Assembly (NCBI GenBank): GCA_041741155.1
Contig: JBGSKO010000120.1
Location: 21,158 to 85,157, forward strand
Reading direction: 5' to 3'
Source: M3007 sp041741155
Lineage (GTDB): Bacteria > Bacteroidota > Bacteroidia > Chitinophagales > Saprospiraceae
Length of the DNA: 64,000 bases
Below, piece after piece: positions 8,626 to 17,971 of the stretch (the first letter of the stretch is position 1; every line of letters begins with the position of its first letter). Under the pieces are notes generated by a model. The model worked only from the letters and a program-made list of their open reading frames with translations, searched no databases and was not told where the DNA came from. Made by a program: the position numbers and the translations under genes.

Positions 8626-11127
8626 TCACATACCCGACATTGCCATCACGGTATTCTGCTTGGTTTTGTCAAACTCCTTTTGAGTCAAGGGCTTGTCGCC
8701 AACGTACTGGTTAATTTCCTTGATGACTTCCTGGATACTTTCCTTGGTTTTGTCGGTTTGCACGGGTGCGAACACGAAGAATGGGCGCTGGCCGGCGGTG
8801 TTCATAATCATGGAACGGGAGCCGTACGACCAGTGCTTGTCCTCGCGGATGTTCAGGTTGATGCGGCTGGTAAAGTCGCCGCCGAGTACGTTGTTCATCT
8901 GTTCGATAGCTGTTTCATCTAGTTGGCCGTAGGGTTTGGTCAGGTGGCCTGCAAGGATGAGGCTTTGCTGGCTTTCCGGTCGGTCAATCAGGAAAACTTT
9001 CTTTTTGTTGGTGGCCGCTACTTCCGGGATCACCTTTTTGGGTACATCGCCTTTGCTCCAGGTGCCGAAGCGTTTTTCTAATTTTTCCACCAGTTCGGCC
9101 ATCGTGATATCGCCGGTGACAACGATGGTGGCGTTGTTGGGTTTGATCCAGCGCTGGTAGAACCCGCGCACGTCGGCCAGTTCCATGTTGGCAACAGTCT
9201 CCTCTTCGCCGGTGCCGCTCATGGGCATGCCGTATGGGTGGTCTTTGCCGTAGAGCAGTTCGGGCATGACCCGGATGACCATGCCGGTCGGGTTTTTCTT
9301 TTCATTCTGGATGCCGCTGATCTGTTGGGCTTTCAGGCGTTGGAGGTCGGCTTCCGGGAATGACGGGTTGAGCACCACGTCGGCCATGAGGTCGAGGCTG
9401 GGGTCGAGCGACTGGCGCAGGGTGTTGAGGCCGACGTAGGCGTAGTCGAGGTCGCTGGAGGTATTGAGCGATGCGCCGAGCAATTGGAGGCGCTCGTTCA
9501 ATTGGAGGCTGTTGAGCGACTTCGTGCCTTCGTCCAGCATGTTCATAGCGATGTTGGCGAGGCCCAGTTTGCCGCCAGGCATTTTGTCGGTGCAGAAGCC
9601 GGCGTTGAACAACATGTTCATGACCACGGTCGGGCTTTCGGTGCGACGGGTAAGTACGACCTTCATGCCGTTTTTGAGCGTGGCGCGCTGGAGGTCGGGG
9701 AACTGGGCGCTCACTTTGTTGTCCACTGCCGGTGCTTTGGTGCGGTCGGCTTCAGAGCCGGTGACGGAGTACTCGGGGAACGGCGAGCAGGTGAGCGTGA
9801 AACGTCCGCGGGTGAGCCATTTTTTGACGGCGTTGTGGATGTCTTTGGCTGTCGTTTGATCGTACCAGCGCAATTTCTTTTTGTAGTAATCGGCGCTGCC
9901 ACCGTACACCTCGTTTTCGGCCAGGGCATCGCTTTTGCCGCCGAAGCCGCCGATACGCTCCAGTCCTTTGATGTAGTTGGCAAAATAAGCCGCTTTCACA
10001 CGGGCTACTTCCTCTTCGGTGGGGCCTTTGGCGATAAATTCTTCGAGAATTTCGTTGATGGCAGCCTCTACTTCTTCGAGCGTCTTGCCATTTTTTACGT
10101 TGGCCTGGATGAGGAACTCGCCGGAGATTTCTGCCGGGTTACCGAAGGCAAACGCCGAAGAGCATAGTTGTTTTTCATAAACTAACTTCTTGTACAGGCG
10201 GCTGTTTTTGCCGGCAGCCAGCACATCGGAAGCGAGGTCCATCCAGACGGACTCCTGGGTGCCCCACTGGGGAGCATGCCACACCATGTTGATGCGTTCT
10301 TCGGGTACGCGGTCCTGGTAGGAGGCGCGGGTATCGCTGTTGCGGACGGGGATGTTCACGCCGGGCCGGGCAATGGTTGGGCCGGCGGGGATGTTGCCGA
10401 AATACTTGAGCGCTTTTTCGTAAGCAGCCTCCGGGGTGATGTCGCCGGCGATAACCAGCACGGCATTGGCAGCGCCGTAGTAGGCCTTGAACCACTCGTG
10501 TACGTCGTCGAGGCTGGCGGCGTTGAGGTCTTCCATTTCACCGATTACGGTATGGCCGTAGGGGTGGTGTGGCGGGTACATTTCCTTTTGCATGATGTCC
10601 CAGCCGCGGGCGTAGGGCTGGTTTTCACCCTGGCGTTTTTCGTTTTGCACCACGCCGCGCTGTTCGTCCAGTTTAGCCTGGTCAATAGCGCCGAGCAGGT
10701 GGCCCATGCGGTCGCTTTCGAGCCAGAGCACCTGATCGAGGGCGCCGACGGGCACGTTTTGGAAATAGTTGGTGCGGTCCTCGTTGGTGGTGCCGTTCAG
10801 GTCGGTAGCGCCGATAGCTTCGAGGGCCTGGAAGTAGTCGGTGTTGAAATTTTCCGAGCCGTTGAACATCAGGTGTTCGAACAGGTGCGCGAAGCCGCTT
10901 TTGCCAGGCTTCTCGTTTTTGGAACCCACGTGGTACCACACGTTTATGGCTACGATGGGCGCCTTGTGGTCTTCATGCACGACCAGGCGCAAGCCATTGG
11001 GCAGGATGAATTTTTTGTACGCGATGTTGATATCATCGGGGTTGTACTTGGGGATGTCCTGCGCAAAAAGGGCGGACGAGGGTTGGAGCATAAAGGCCAG
11101 AAAGACCAATAAGAGCAGTTGCTTCAT
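8626..11127 (-). CDS. M16 family zinc peptidase (two-domain), prematurely stopped
   Basis: 833 aa up to the TGA. A signal peptide (MKQLLLLVFLAFMLQPSSALFA) precedes two M16 halves. The first carries the inverse zinc motif HLFEH at residues 81-85; the second lacks it, as usual for the non-catalytic partner half. Processing-peptidase-like M16 proteins of this size are periplasmic in Bacteroidota and degrade or mature exported peptides. The open frame stops about 90 residues short: the codon after SGM is TGA, and the remaining sequence follows in frame. If real, the truncated second half may still fold, since the catalytic half is intact. A sequencing or assembly error at base 8626 is an equally good explanation. 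Confidence 0.85.
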   Translation of the reverse strand: MKQLLLLVFLAFMLQPSSALFAQDIPKYNPDDINIAYKKFILPNGLRLVVHEDHKAPIVAINVWYHVGSKNEKPGKSGFAHLFEHLMFNGSENFNTDYFQALEAIGATDLNGTTNEDRTNYFQNVPVGALDQVLWLESDRMGHLLGAIDQAKLDEQRGVVQNEKRQGENQPYARGWDIMQKEMYPPHHPYGHTVIGEMEDLNAASLDDVHEWFKAYYGAANAVLVIAGDITPEAAYEKALKYFGNIPAGPTIARPGVNIPVRNSDTRASYQDRVPEERINMVWHAPQWGTQESVWMDLASDVLAAGKNSRLYKKLVYEKQLCSSAFAFGNPAEISGEFLIQANVKNGKTLEEVEAAINEILEEFIAKGPTEEEVARVKAAYFANYIKGLERIGGFGGKSDALAENEVYGGSADYYKKKLRWYDQTTAKDIHNAVKKWLTRGRFTLTCSPFPEYSVTGSEADRTKAPAVDNKVSAQFPDLQRATLKNGMKVVLTRRTESPTVVMNMLFNAGFCTDKMPGGKLGLANIAMNMLDEGTKSLNSLQLNERLQLLGASLNTSSDLDYAYVGLNTLRQSLDPSLDLMADVVLNPSFPEADLQRLKAQQISGIQNEKKNPTGMVIRVMPELLYGKDHPYGMPMSGTGEEETVANMELADVRGFYQRWIKPNNATIVVTGDITMAELVEKLEKRFGTWSKGDVPKKVIPEVAATNKKKVFLIDRPESQQSLILAGHLTKPYGQLDETAIEQMNNVLGGDFTSRINLNIREDKHWSYGSRSMIMNTAGQRPFFVFAPVQTDKTKESIQEVIKEINQYVGDKPLTQKEFDKTKQNTVMAMSGM

Positions 11128-11343
11128 GTGTGTGCGTTAATTGTTATTGTAAAACTTGTATTCGCCCCAATGAGGCGTATCGGGCCGGTTTTGTTGCATG
11201 GCCCGGTGTGAAATTCTGCTACTATTTGCCCGGAGGGTAGAAACATTGGATGAAGGACCGGTTTGGGATAGCGAAGGGCGAAAACATCGTGTCGGAAGGA
11301 GACCGGGGTTGGATCCAAAATCAAAAAGTCCCTGGGTGGGGTA

Positions 11344-11375
11344 AACTTTCCAGGTTTTTAAAACCTGAAAAGTTT
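11344..11375. repeat. Degenerate family A palindrome
   Basis: AAACTTTCCAGGTTTTT followed by AAAACCTGAAAAGTTT: a worn copy of the family A palindrome, between the start of the M16 gene and the stop of ctpA (20 bp from that stop). The rest of the 267-bp gap (11128-11394) shows no gene. Confidence 0.55.
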
Positions 11376-11394
11376 TGGGCCGGGAATAAATACA

Positions 11395-13023
11395 TCACTT
11401 CTTCGATACGGACGCTCCGCTGCGCAGCACCTGCAGCGCCTTTTCTACCGCCGGGTCGTCGTAGTTCAGGACCCGGTATTGCCCTTCTTCCTGAAACAGG
11501 ATTTTGGCGATGCGGGCTTTGAGCAGGCGGCGCAGTTCGGTGCGGCAGCGCGCAATTTGAGCCTCGTCGGCGGGCAAGTTCTGTGTTTTTCCGAAAGCGA
11601 CAAAATCAGTCAGCATTTGATCCGATACCTTGAACTGCTGGGCAAAAGCCTCCGGCGAGTCGGGCAAGGCCTTCCGGTTCTGGGTTTCCATCCACCGCGC
11701 AGCAAACTGCGGCAGGTACTGCAGCGCCGAGAAAAAGTAGTCGTTGGCGTAGGAAGTATCCAGCGGGATGAACACATCGGGGGTGATGCCGCCGCCGCCA
11801 AATACCACGCGCCCCATGCCGGTGTAGTATTTAGTGGAGTCTGCTTGATGAATTTTGGAGGCATCGGCCAGCTCACCGTTTTTGAGTCGGCGGTCGGCTT
11901 CGTGGCTGTAATCCGTATCGTTTTTGTAGTCGCGCTGGATACTGCGCCCGCTTGGGGTGTAGTATCGGGAAATGGTGAGTCGGAGCGCACCGCCGTCGCT
12001 GAGTGGGTACTGCACCTGCACGAGGCCCTTGCCAAAGGTGCGCCGGCCGATGACCCAGCCGCGGTCGTGGTCCTGGATAGCGCCGGCGACGATCTCGCTG
12101 GCCGACGCCGAACCTTCGTCCACCAATATGGCTATGTTGTTGATATTGAACCGCGCGCGGCCGTTGCTCTTGTAGTTTTGGCGTTCTTCGGCGCGGCCTT
12201 CGGTGTATACGAGTAGTTTGCCCTCCGGGAAAAACTGGCTCAGCAGCTCGGTTGCCTCGTTGAGGTAGCCGCCGGGATTGCCGCGCAGGTCAAGCACGAG
12301 GTTTTTCATGCCTTTTTCATCAGACAGCGGCTGCATGGCCTCCATAAATTCCTGATAGGTAGGAGCGCTGAAACGATTGATTTTGATGTAGCCGGTTTCT
12401 TTGTCAAGCATGTACGCCACATCCACGCTGTGTACGGGAATCACGTCGCGGGTGATGGTAAACGAGCGAAGTTTGCGTTCGGCGCCCCGGCGGATACCGA
12501 GTCGGACAGTGCTGCCCTGGGGGCCGCGCAGTTTGTTGAAAATTGCCGAATTGGAGATTTTAACTCCGGCTACGAGGGAGTCCTCAATGGTGACAATCTT
12601 GTCGCCGGGCTGGATCCCCGCTGCTTCGGACGGGCCGCCGGACAAAGGGGTGACGACCTGAATTGTATCGTCCACGAGCAGAAATTCGATTCCGATGCCT
12701 TCAAAATTGCCGTTCATCACCTCGTCTTCGTGGCTGAGCTCCTCCGGTGTGATGTAAATGGAGTGCGGATCGAGCTGTTCGAGCAGGTTGGCAATAGCGC
12801 CTTCCTGGAGCGCCGTCATATCTACCGAGTCCACGTACTTGGCCTCGACATAGCGGAGTATTTCATCCAGTGTGCCGGCGCTCTTGGCCGGCCGGTGTGC
12901 GGCGGGGGTAAACCACAGGTGGTTCTCGTAGCGGGGCAATTGTTGGCCGATAAACATGCCGCCGGCCAGCACAGCGGCCAGCAAGAGAGGCAGGCGAACC
13001 TGGACTTTGGGAGTGTCTGACAT
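11395..13023 (-). CDS. C-terminal processing peptidase, S41 family (CtpA-like)
   Basis: 542 aa. Domain order: short cytoplasmic N terminus, one membrane anchor (residues ~11-27, LPLLLAAVLAGGMFIGQQ), helical N-terminal region, PDZ domain (~90-180, GIGIEFLLVDDTIQVVTPL, GIQPGDKI), and the S41 catalytic core with the Ser in DEGSASASE (about residue 306) and Lys in RTFGKG (about 331). Such tail-specific proteases act in the periplasm on exported proteins and peptidoglycan hydrolases, choosing substrates by their C terminus. Its leader consists of GAATCAATC-type repeats directly before the ATG. It is not obviously cotranscribed with the M16 gene (267 bp apart). Confidence 0.92.
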   Translation of the reverse strand: MSDTPKVQVRLPLLLAAVLAGGMFIGQQLPRYENHLWFTPAAHRPAKSAGTLDEILRYVEAKYVDSVDMTALQEGAIANLLEQLDPHSIYITPEELSHEDEVMNGNFEGIGIEFLLVDDTIQVVTPLSGGPSEAAGIQPGDKIVTIEDSLVAGVKISNSAIFNKLRGPQGSTVRLGIRRGAERKLRSFTITRDVIPVHSVDVAYMLDKETGYIKINRFSAPTYQEFMEAMQPLSDEKGMKNLVLDLRGNPGGYLNEATELLSQFFPEGKLLVYTEGRAEERQNYKSNGRARFNINNIAILVDEGSASASEIVAGAIQDHDRGWVIGRRTFGKGLVQVQYPLSDGGALRLTISRYYTPSGRSIQRDYKNDTDYSHEADRRLKNGELADASKIHQADSTKYYTGMGRVVFGGGGITPDVFIPLDTSYANDYFFSALQYLPQFAARWMETQNRKALPDSPEAFAQQFKVSDQMLTDFVAFGKTQNLPADEAQIARCRTELRRLLKARIAKILFQEEGQYRVLNYDDPAVEKALQVLRSGASVSKK

Positions 13024-13027
13024 GAAG

Positions 13028-13068
13028 GATTGATTCGATTGATTCGATTGATTTGATCGGTTCGATTA
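13028..13068. repeat. GATTGATTC tandem repeat forming the ctpA leader
   Basis: Imperfect copies of the 9-mer GATTGATTC/GATTGGTTC. On the ctpA strand it reads as G-poor GAATCAATC units ending 4 nt before the ATG, the same unit that is massively expanded at 50978-51365. Confidence 0.65.
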
Positions 13069-13091
13069 GCGAACAAATGCAAAGTGCCCGG

Positions 13092-13099
13092 CAAAAGTA
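13092..13099 (-). promoter_or_regulatory. Candidate -7 element (TACTTTTG) of ctpA
   Basis: Full TAnnTTTG match on the minus strand, 68 nt before the ctpA ATG. The nearest upstream TTG is 14 bp away, shorter than the usual spacing, so support is partial. Confidence 0.35.
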
Positions 13100-13294
13100 C
13101 GATGCGTGCGGGCCAAGTGCTGCTTTTAGTGGAAAGTACCGGTCATGAAGGTTGGATATTCTTCGGGAGGGGAAACAAAAGCCGAGCATTTTTTGCAATA
13201 AAGCCGGTTTTGCGACAAAAAACCATATTAAATGATTGGTCTGGTTTCTGTGGCAAAACTACCTTGTGCTTCAATCCATTTTGAACAAAAAATC

Positions 13295-13384
13295 CACACT
13301 ACTGGACATTTTTTATTCAGGCATCCAGACCTTCCAGGTTTGGCAAACCTGGAAGGTCTCATTCCGAAAATGTCCAGTAGTGTG
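13295..13384. repeat. Family A nested double palindrome
   Basis: Outer perfect 18-bp arms (13295-13312 and 13367-13384, CACACTACTGGACATTTT) enclose an inner perfect 16-bp palindrome (13327-13342 and 13344-13359, AGACCTTCCAGGTTTG) with a 1-nt loop. The same two-tier structure recurs at 27246-27337. It ends 19 bp before the HYR gene start, so it lies in its leader or promoter. Confidence 0.85.
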
Positions 13385-13403
13385 CAAAAAATCACTCCGC
13401 CTC

Positions 13404-16400
13404 ATGTCCAGATTTATCTTTTTTTTGCTGCTCGCCGGTATTCCTGCTGCTTTGTTTGCGCGCACCGTCTCCGCTCCTGTAACAGGTATTTCACGCACGG
13501 TTTTTACCCCTCTTTCCGACACCATCCCGCCCGTTATCACCTGCCCGCCGAGTGTTACACTGACTTTGGCCGGCACGACCTGCGACACGGTTTTTCACTA
13601 TGCTGTAACGGCTGTGGACGACGAGCCGGGCGTAATTGTGGCCAAAGTTTCGGGTGTTTCCTCCGGTGGAAAATTTTTGGTTGGCACGACGACCAATTTG
13701 TTCATCGCGGTAGATGCAGCGGGTAACACCGCGACCTGCTCGTTCACCGTGCAAGTCAACTCCATGCCGCCGTCGGCGCTTTTGTGCCGCGACTCCGTTG
13801 TATTGCAAATGGGAGGGGTGTGCACGACGGCAGCTTTTTTGGGAGAACTCCTGCACCCGCCGTTTGGCTGCATGGATGTCTACTCGATAGAGGTGGATAA
13901 AGCACCTCCTTTTGGAAATGGCCCTTGGATGCCGGCGACTTTTGAACCGGGCGATCTGAACAAAACCTATCAGTACCGGGTGCGGAACCTGATCTCGGGA
14001 AATACCTGCTGGGGGAATGTTACCCTTCGGGATAAAGTGCCGCCGGCGTTGAATTGTTCGACGTTGAATATTCCCTGTGCACTGCCTTCCGAACAGCTAC
14101 TGCCCAATTTTTTGGGCGACAGCCTTGGTATATCCAATGCAAGACCGGTTATCCTGGAAAATTGCCCCGGCGCTACGGCGCTGACGTTTTTTGACGTATC
14201 CGAAAATCTGCCCTGCGGTGCACCGAACGGCGTGACAGGCACCATTAGCCGTATCTGGCAGGCAACCGACCTGTCGGGCAATACAAGCACTTGCGTGCAA
14301 ACGATCAATCGGGTGCGCACACTGGACGATGTACATTTCCCGATAGATGCCACTGTTTTTTGCTCCATTCCGGATGTCGGACCGAGCCAAACCGGCGCTC
14401 CCTTTGCCGAAGTGGGCGGCCGGCAGTACAGCTTGCTCACGGCGCCATTTTGTGAAATTGATGCTTTTTATGACGATTCCCTCGAAACCACCTGCGGCGG
14501 CGGTTGGCGTATCCGACGGGTGTGGTCCGTACGCGATGCGTGTTTGCCCGCAGGGCCGGACAATCCTGTTTACGGTACGCAGTACATCGAAGTGCGGGAT
14601 ACCACAGCCCCGGAGGTGCAATGCCCGTCGGATACAGTGCTGGTACTGAGCGCCGATGCCAAGTGTCGTGTTGCACTGGATTTGCCCAATATACTGGTGC
14701 GCGATGCCTGCTCACCGGTGGCCGGAGCGGCGGCTTTTTGGATGGCCGACGGCCTGACCGAAACCTGGAGTGGTGCGCTGGCGGATTTTGCTGGAAATGA
14801 TCCGGCCGACACCGATACCCTGGCCGTTTTCGGTATCGTATCAAATTTTCCGACCGGGAGTACCGATGTACTTTATGTATTCGAGGATGTCTGCGGGAAC
14901 AGTATCTCGTGCGGTTTTCGAGTGGAGGTATGGGATGCTGCGCCACCGACTGCCGCTTGCGACAGCCTGTTGACGGTATTTCTGAACGCGTCCGGTGAGG
15001 TCGTGTTGCCGGCCGGGGTAGCCGACAATGGTTCTGCAGATGCTTGCGGCGCGCTGCATTTCAAAATCCGCCGCATGGCAGTCAGTGCATGCGACTCCGA
15101 TGGGCAAGTCTTTTCCGATGCGTTGAATCTTTGTTGCGTCGAGGCGGGCGACACCATAGCGGCAGTGCTGCGCGTGTACGACATCGCTCCACCGCCGGGG
15201 GCAGTATCCGATACCTTCGCCGTCGGGCAGTTTGATGATTGCCAGTTGGTTGTAGTTGTACAAGACACCCTTGGGCCGACGTGCGCCGCGCCGCCGGACG
15301 TGAGTACGATTTGTTCTGCTTTTGAACCGGATTTGGCGGATTACGGGCTTTTCGCCAATTCCTGTCGGGCTGATTCGACCATCGAAATGGCGGATTACAA
15401 CCAATTTGACACCGTTTGCCGGGACGGCGTTATCGTGCGGTATTTTCGGGTGTTCGATACCGCGAGCGGGCAAAGTGCCACCTGTAGCCAGCGGATCACG
15501 GTGGATACAGTGGCGCAGCATTACTACGTACGTTTTCCCGACGACAAGATTGTTACGCAGTGTGATACAACCAACAACTACGGCGAACCGGTACTGTTCG
15601 GGACCGGGTGTGAACACTTGGTGGCGACCTACACCGACGAAATACTGACCGTTGTTCCGGACGCTTGTTTCCGCATTGACCGGACCTGGGTGGTGCGCAA
15701 TACTTGTACCTACAACCCAAATCTGGCGCTGACCGTAGTGCCCAATCCCACCCAAAACCCCATCACAAACCATCCGACCAACTTACCCGGCCCCGTGGTA
15801 TCGGCGCCAAATGCGCCCCAACTTTGGGAATCCACCGTGACGGCTATCAGCCCCGGCCAAACCCCTACGAACTTCAGCACTTTCTGGAACGCCAACGCCA
15901 ACGGCTATTCCTACAAACAAAGCATCAAAGTGATTGATGTCCAAAAGCCGGTAGCGGCTGCGTGCCCGACCGCGCCCCTGCTCCTCACGGACGCGACGGA
16001 CAATGATCCGCTACTCTGGCATGAATTCTATTGGTATGATCAGGTGGGCGGCCTGCAGGATATGTGCGAGGGGCCGGTTGACCTGTGTTTTACCAGCACC
16101 GACCTGTGTTCGGGCGCCGATGTGGATATTCGATACCTGCTGTTTCTCGATCTGGACAATGACGGTATCCAGGAATCGGTGTTGAATAGCACCCACATGT
16201 TCAATGCCAATTCGGTGAATTACAACAATGCCGGAAACCCAAACTACGGTGGCGGCACCTTTCGTCAGTTTGATGGACGCCCGGTGCCAAGCAACCAGAA
16301 GTACGGCTTTTCCATGCAAACAACCACCAACGGCAGAAATAAAACCGCTTGTGTACGCTGGAGAACGCAGAGCCAGCCGCTCAACTTTGTGATGCCGCAG

Positions 16401-17750
16401 TTGCCCTACGGCACGCACCGCATCCGGTGGGTTGCGGCGGACAAATGCGGCAATGAGACCACTTGCGAGTATATTTTTACCATTCAAAACAGTTCGGGTG
16501 TTTGCGGCGGATCGCTGGTGCCGGTGGGCGGGAATATCCGCACCGAGTCCGGCGCGGGTATCCCCGATGTACTGGTGACACTCAACCGCACCCTCACCAA
16601 TCAGCCCCTCTGGACGACGATGCAAAACACCGATAACGCCGGAAATTACATGTTTCAAATTCCGTCCGTGGGTGCATACACCATTACGCCGGAACGCGAT
16701 GTGGACCACCTTAATGGCGTGACCACGTTGGACCTGCTGCTGATCAACAAGCATATTCTGGGGTTGGATACCCTGGAAAGTCCGTTCAAAATGATCGCTG
16801 CCGATGCCAACAGCAGCCGGTCCATCACCACGTTTGATATTGTAGAACTGCGCAAACTGATCCTTGGCGTCTATAGTGAACTGCCTAACAACACCTCGTG
16901 GCGCTTTGTAGATGCCGGCTATGTCTTCCCGGTACCCGAAAATCCATTCACTGCCCCGTTTCCGGAAAAACAGGGCGGGACCATTCCGGCGCCCTCTAAT
17001 CCACCCGAGCATGACTTTATTGGCGTGAAAACAGGTGATGTGAACGGGAATGCCATCACAAATGCCACCGTTCCCGAGGAGCGCAACGCAGATGTTGTCT
17101 GGCTGGACGTGCCTAATCTGGGATTGCGCCCCGGCGCGGTGTTCGAAGTGCCGGTGCGCCTTTCTGCGCCGGTGGCGGGCTTCCAGTGTGCGTTTGCGTT
17201 GCCGGGGCTGGAAGTGCTGGATGTTTTGCCTGGGCCGGGATTAAGCGCAGACAATTTCGCTGTATTTGCAGGCGAAAACCGGCTTACCGCCAGTTGGGCG
17301 GGAACGGGCGAGGAGGCTCCGGTCACATACACGTTGCGTTTGCGGGCACAAGTAACCGGTCGGCTGAGCGAGTACTTAAGTCTGTCCCACCGCAGTATTT
17401 GGCCGGAAGCCTACATAGCCAGTGGTGCGGGTTACCGCGACCGGGACCTGGCACTCCGTTTCGATGATAATGCCTTACCAACCCAAGGATTGGAACTGTT
17501 CCAGAACCAGCCCAATCCGTTTCATACATCCACCGAAATCGGGTTTTATTTGCCGCAGGCAAAAACCGCAGTGTTGCGGGTGCTCGACACCACAGGACGC
17601 GAGCGCTATGCGCAAACCGGCGAATACAGTGCTGGAACACATACGATTATGTTGGCCCGGGAAATGCTTGGTGGAGCTGGTGGCGTATTGTACTACACCC
17701 TGGAAACGGCTGAAGAGCGTGTCGTGCGTAAGTTGTTTCTGCAGGAATAG
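13404..17750 (+). CDS. Giant HYR / dockerin-like T9SS surface protein
   Basis: 1448 aa from the ATG at 13404, chosen because it starts a signal peptide (MSRFIFFLLLAGIPAALFA). Near residue 40 begins an HYR-type module (PPVITCPPSVTL through AVDAAGNTATCSFTVQV), followed by further Cys-paired HYR/Ig-like modules (for example DLSGNTSTC, DTTAPEVQCPSD). Around residue 1035 comes an SdrD/carboxypeptidase-regulatory-like beta domain (GGNIRTESGAGIPDVLVTL), then two dockerin-like calcium segments (GVTTLDLLLINKHILG; ADANSSRSITTFDIVELRK), then a cohesin-like module. The last ~90 residues are a T9SS sorting domain (LFQNQPNPF ... VVRKLFLQE). It is most likely a cell-surface adhesin or scaffold; ligand unknown. 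Confidence 0.88.
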   Translation: MSRFIFFLLLAGIPAALFARTVSAPVTGISRTVFTPLSDTIPPVITCPPSVTLTLAGTTCDTVFHYAVTAVDDEPGVIVAKVSGVSSGGKFLVGTTTNLFIAVDAAGNTATCSFTVQVNSMPPSALLCRDSVVLQMGGVCTTAAFLGELLHPPFGCMDVYSIEVDKAPPFGNGPWMPATFEPGDLNKTYQYRVRNLISGNTCWGNVTLRDKVPPALNCSTLNIPCALPSEQLLPNFLGDSLGISNARPVILENCPGATALTFFDVSENLPCGAPNGVTGTISRIWQATDLSGNTSTCVQTINRVRTLDDVHFPIDATVFCSIPDVGPSQTGAPFAEVGGRQYSLLTAPFCEIDAFYDDSLETTCGGGWRIRRVWSVRDACLPAGPDNPVYGTQYIEVRDTTAPEVQCPSDTVLVLSADAKCRVALDLPNILVRDACSPVAGAAAFWMADGLTETWSGALADFAGNDPADTDTLAVFGIVSNFPTGSTDVLYVFEDVCGNSISCGFRVEVWDAAPPTAACDSLLTVFLNASGEVVLPAGVADNGSADACGALHFKIRRMAVSACDSDGQVFSDALNLCCVEAGDTIAAVLRVYDIAPPPGAVSDTFAVGQFDDCQLVVVVQDTLGPTCAAPPDVSTICSAFEPDLADYGLFANSCRADSTIEMADYNQFDTVCRDGVIVRYFRVFDTASGQSATCSQRITVDTVAQHYYVRFPDDKIVTQCDTTNNYGEPVLFGTGCEHLVATYTDEILTVVPDACFRIDRTWVVRNTCTYNPNLALTVVPNPTQNPITNHPTNLPGPVVSAPNAPQLWESTVTAISPGQTPTNFSTFWNANANGYSYKQSIKVIDVQKPVAAACPTAPLLLTDATDNDPLLWHEFYWYDQVGGLQDMCEGPVDLCFTSTDLCSGADVDIRYLLFLDLDNDGIQESVLNSTHMFNANSVNYNNAGNPNYGGGTFRQFDGRPVPSNQKYGFSMQTTTNGRNKTACVRWRTQSQPLNFVMPQLPYGTHRIRWVAADKCGNETTCEYIFTIQNSSGVCGGSLVPVGGNIRTESGAGIPDVLVTLNRTLTNQPLWTTMQNTDNAGNYMFQIPSVGAYTITPERDVDHLNGVTTLDLLLINKHILGLDTLESPFKMIAADANSSRSITTFDIVELRKLILGVYSELPNNTSWRFVDAGYVFPVPENPFTAPFPEKQGGTIPAPSNPPEHDFIGVKTGDVNGNAITNATVPEERNADVVWLDVPNLGLRPGAVFEVPVRLSAPVAGFQCAFALPGLEVLDVLPGPGLSADNFAVFAGENRLTASWAGTGEEAPVTYTLRLRAQVTGRLSEYLSLSHRSIWPEAYIASGAGYRDRDLALRFDDNALPTQGLELFQNQPNPFHTSTEIGFYLPQAKTAVLRVLDTTGRERYAQTGEYSAGTHTIMLAREMLGGAGGVLYYTLETAEERVVRKLFLQE

Positions 17751-17803
17751 AAGTTTTGATGGATGGCAAACAAACATGCCCATTCATTTCCGGGAATGGA
17801 ATG

Positions 17804-17811
17804 TACTTTTG
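17804..17811 (+). promoter_or_regulatory. Candidate -7 element (TACTTTTG) of the metalloprotease gene
   Basis: Exact TAnnTTTG match on the coding strand, 160 nt before the ATG at 17972. No TTG at 17-23 bp upstream. Confidence 0.35.
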
Positions 17812-17910
17812 CCGCACAAAATTTGGATGCGACGTGATATTCACCGAAAAATGGCCAACGCGGTGTGCTTTTTAACAACATCCGGTTGCTTACGACGGAA
17901 CGTTCGGCAT

Positions 17911-17937
17911 CTCAACCTTCTCAACCCTCTCAACCAC
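17911..17937. repeat. CTCAACC(T/C)T 9-bp tandem repeat
   Basis: Three 9-bp units (CTCAACCTT, CTCAACCCT, CTCAACCAC) in the leader of the metalloprotease gene, with no G within them. The same unit forms a longer array at 27446-27545. Confidence 0.7.
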
Positions 17938-17971
17938 GTTCAACGTACTATAACCATTTCTGACATTTGAC

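Larger units (their letters stand above)
13024..13403. other. Intergenic region between ctpA and the HYR gene
   Basis: 380 bp between divergent starts. It holds the GATTGATTC leader repeat, a -7 element for ctpA (13092-13099), about 190 bp in which I see nothing, and the nested family A palindrome (13295-13384). The plus-strand frame from 13236 runs in phase into the HYR gene through the palindrome but lacks a start or signal sequence, so it is not counted as coding. Confidence 0.6.
17751..17971. other. Leader region of the metalloprotease gene
   Basis: 221 bp without a gene. It contains a TACTTTTG -7 element at 17804-17811 and the CTCAACC 9-bp repeat at 17911-17937. If the -7 element is used, the mRNA would carry an unusually long ~155-nt leader. 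No riboswitch or stable hairpin is apparent. Confidence 0.45.

Noticed and set aside
8626..8628. TGA as a sense codon (Trp or selenocysteine)
   Set aside because: Other genes in the window end with TGA and no hairpin resembling a SECIS element follows; a point mutation or sequence error is simpler.
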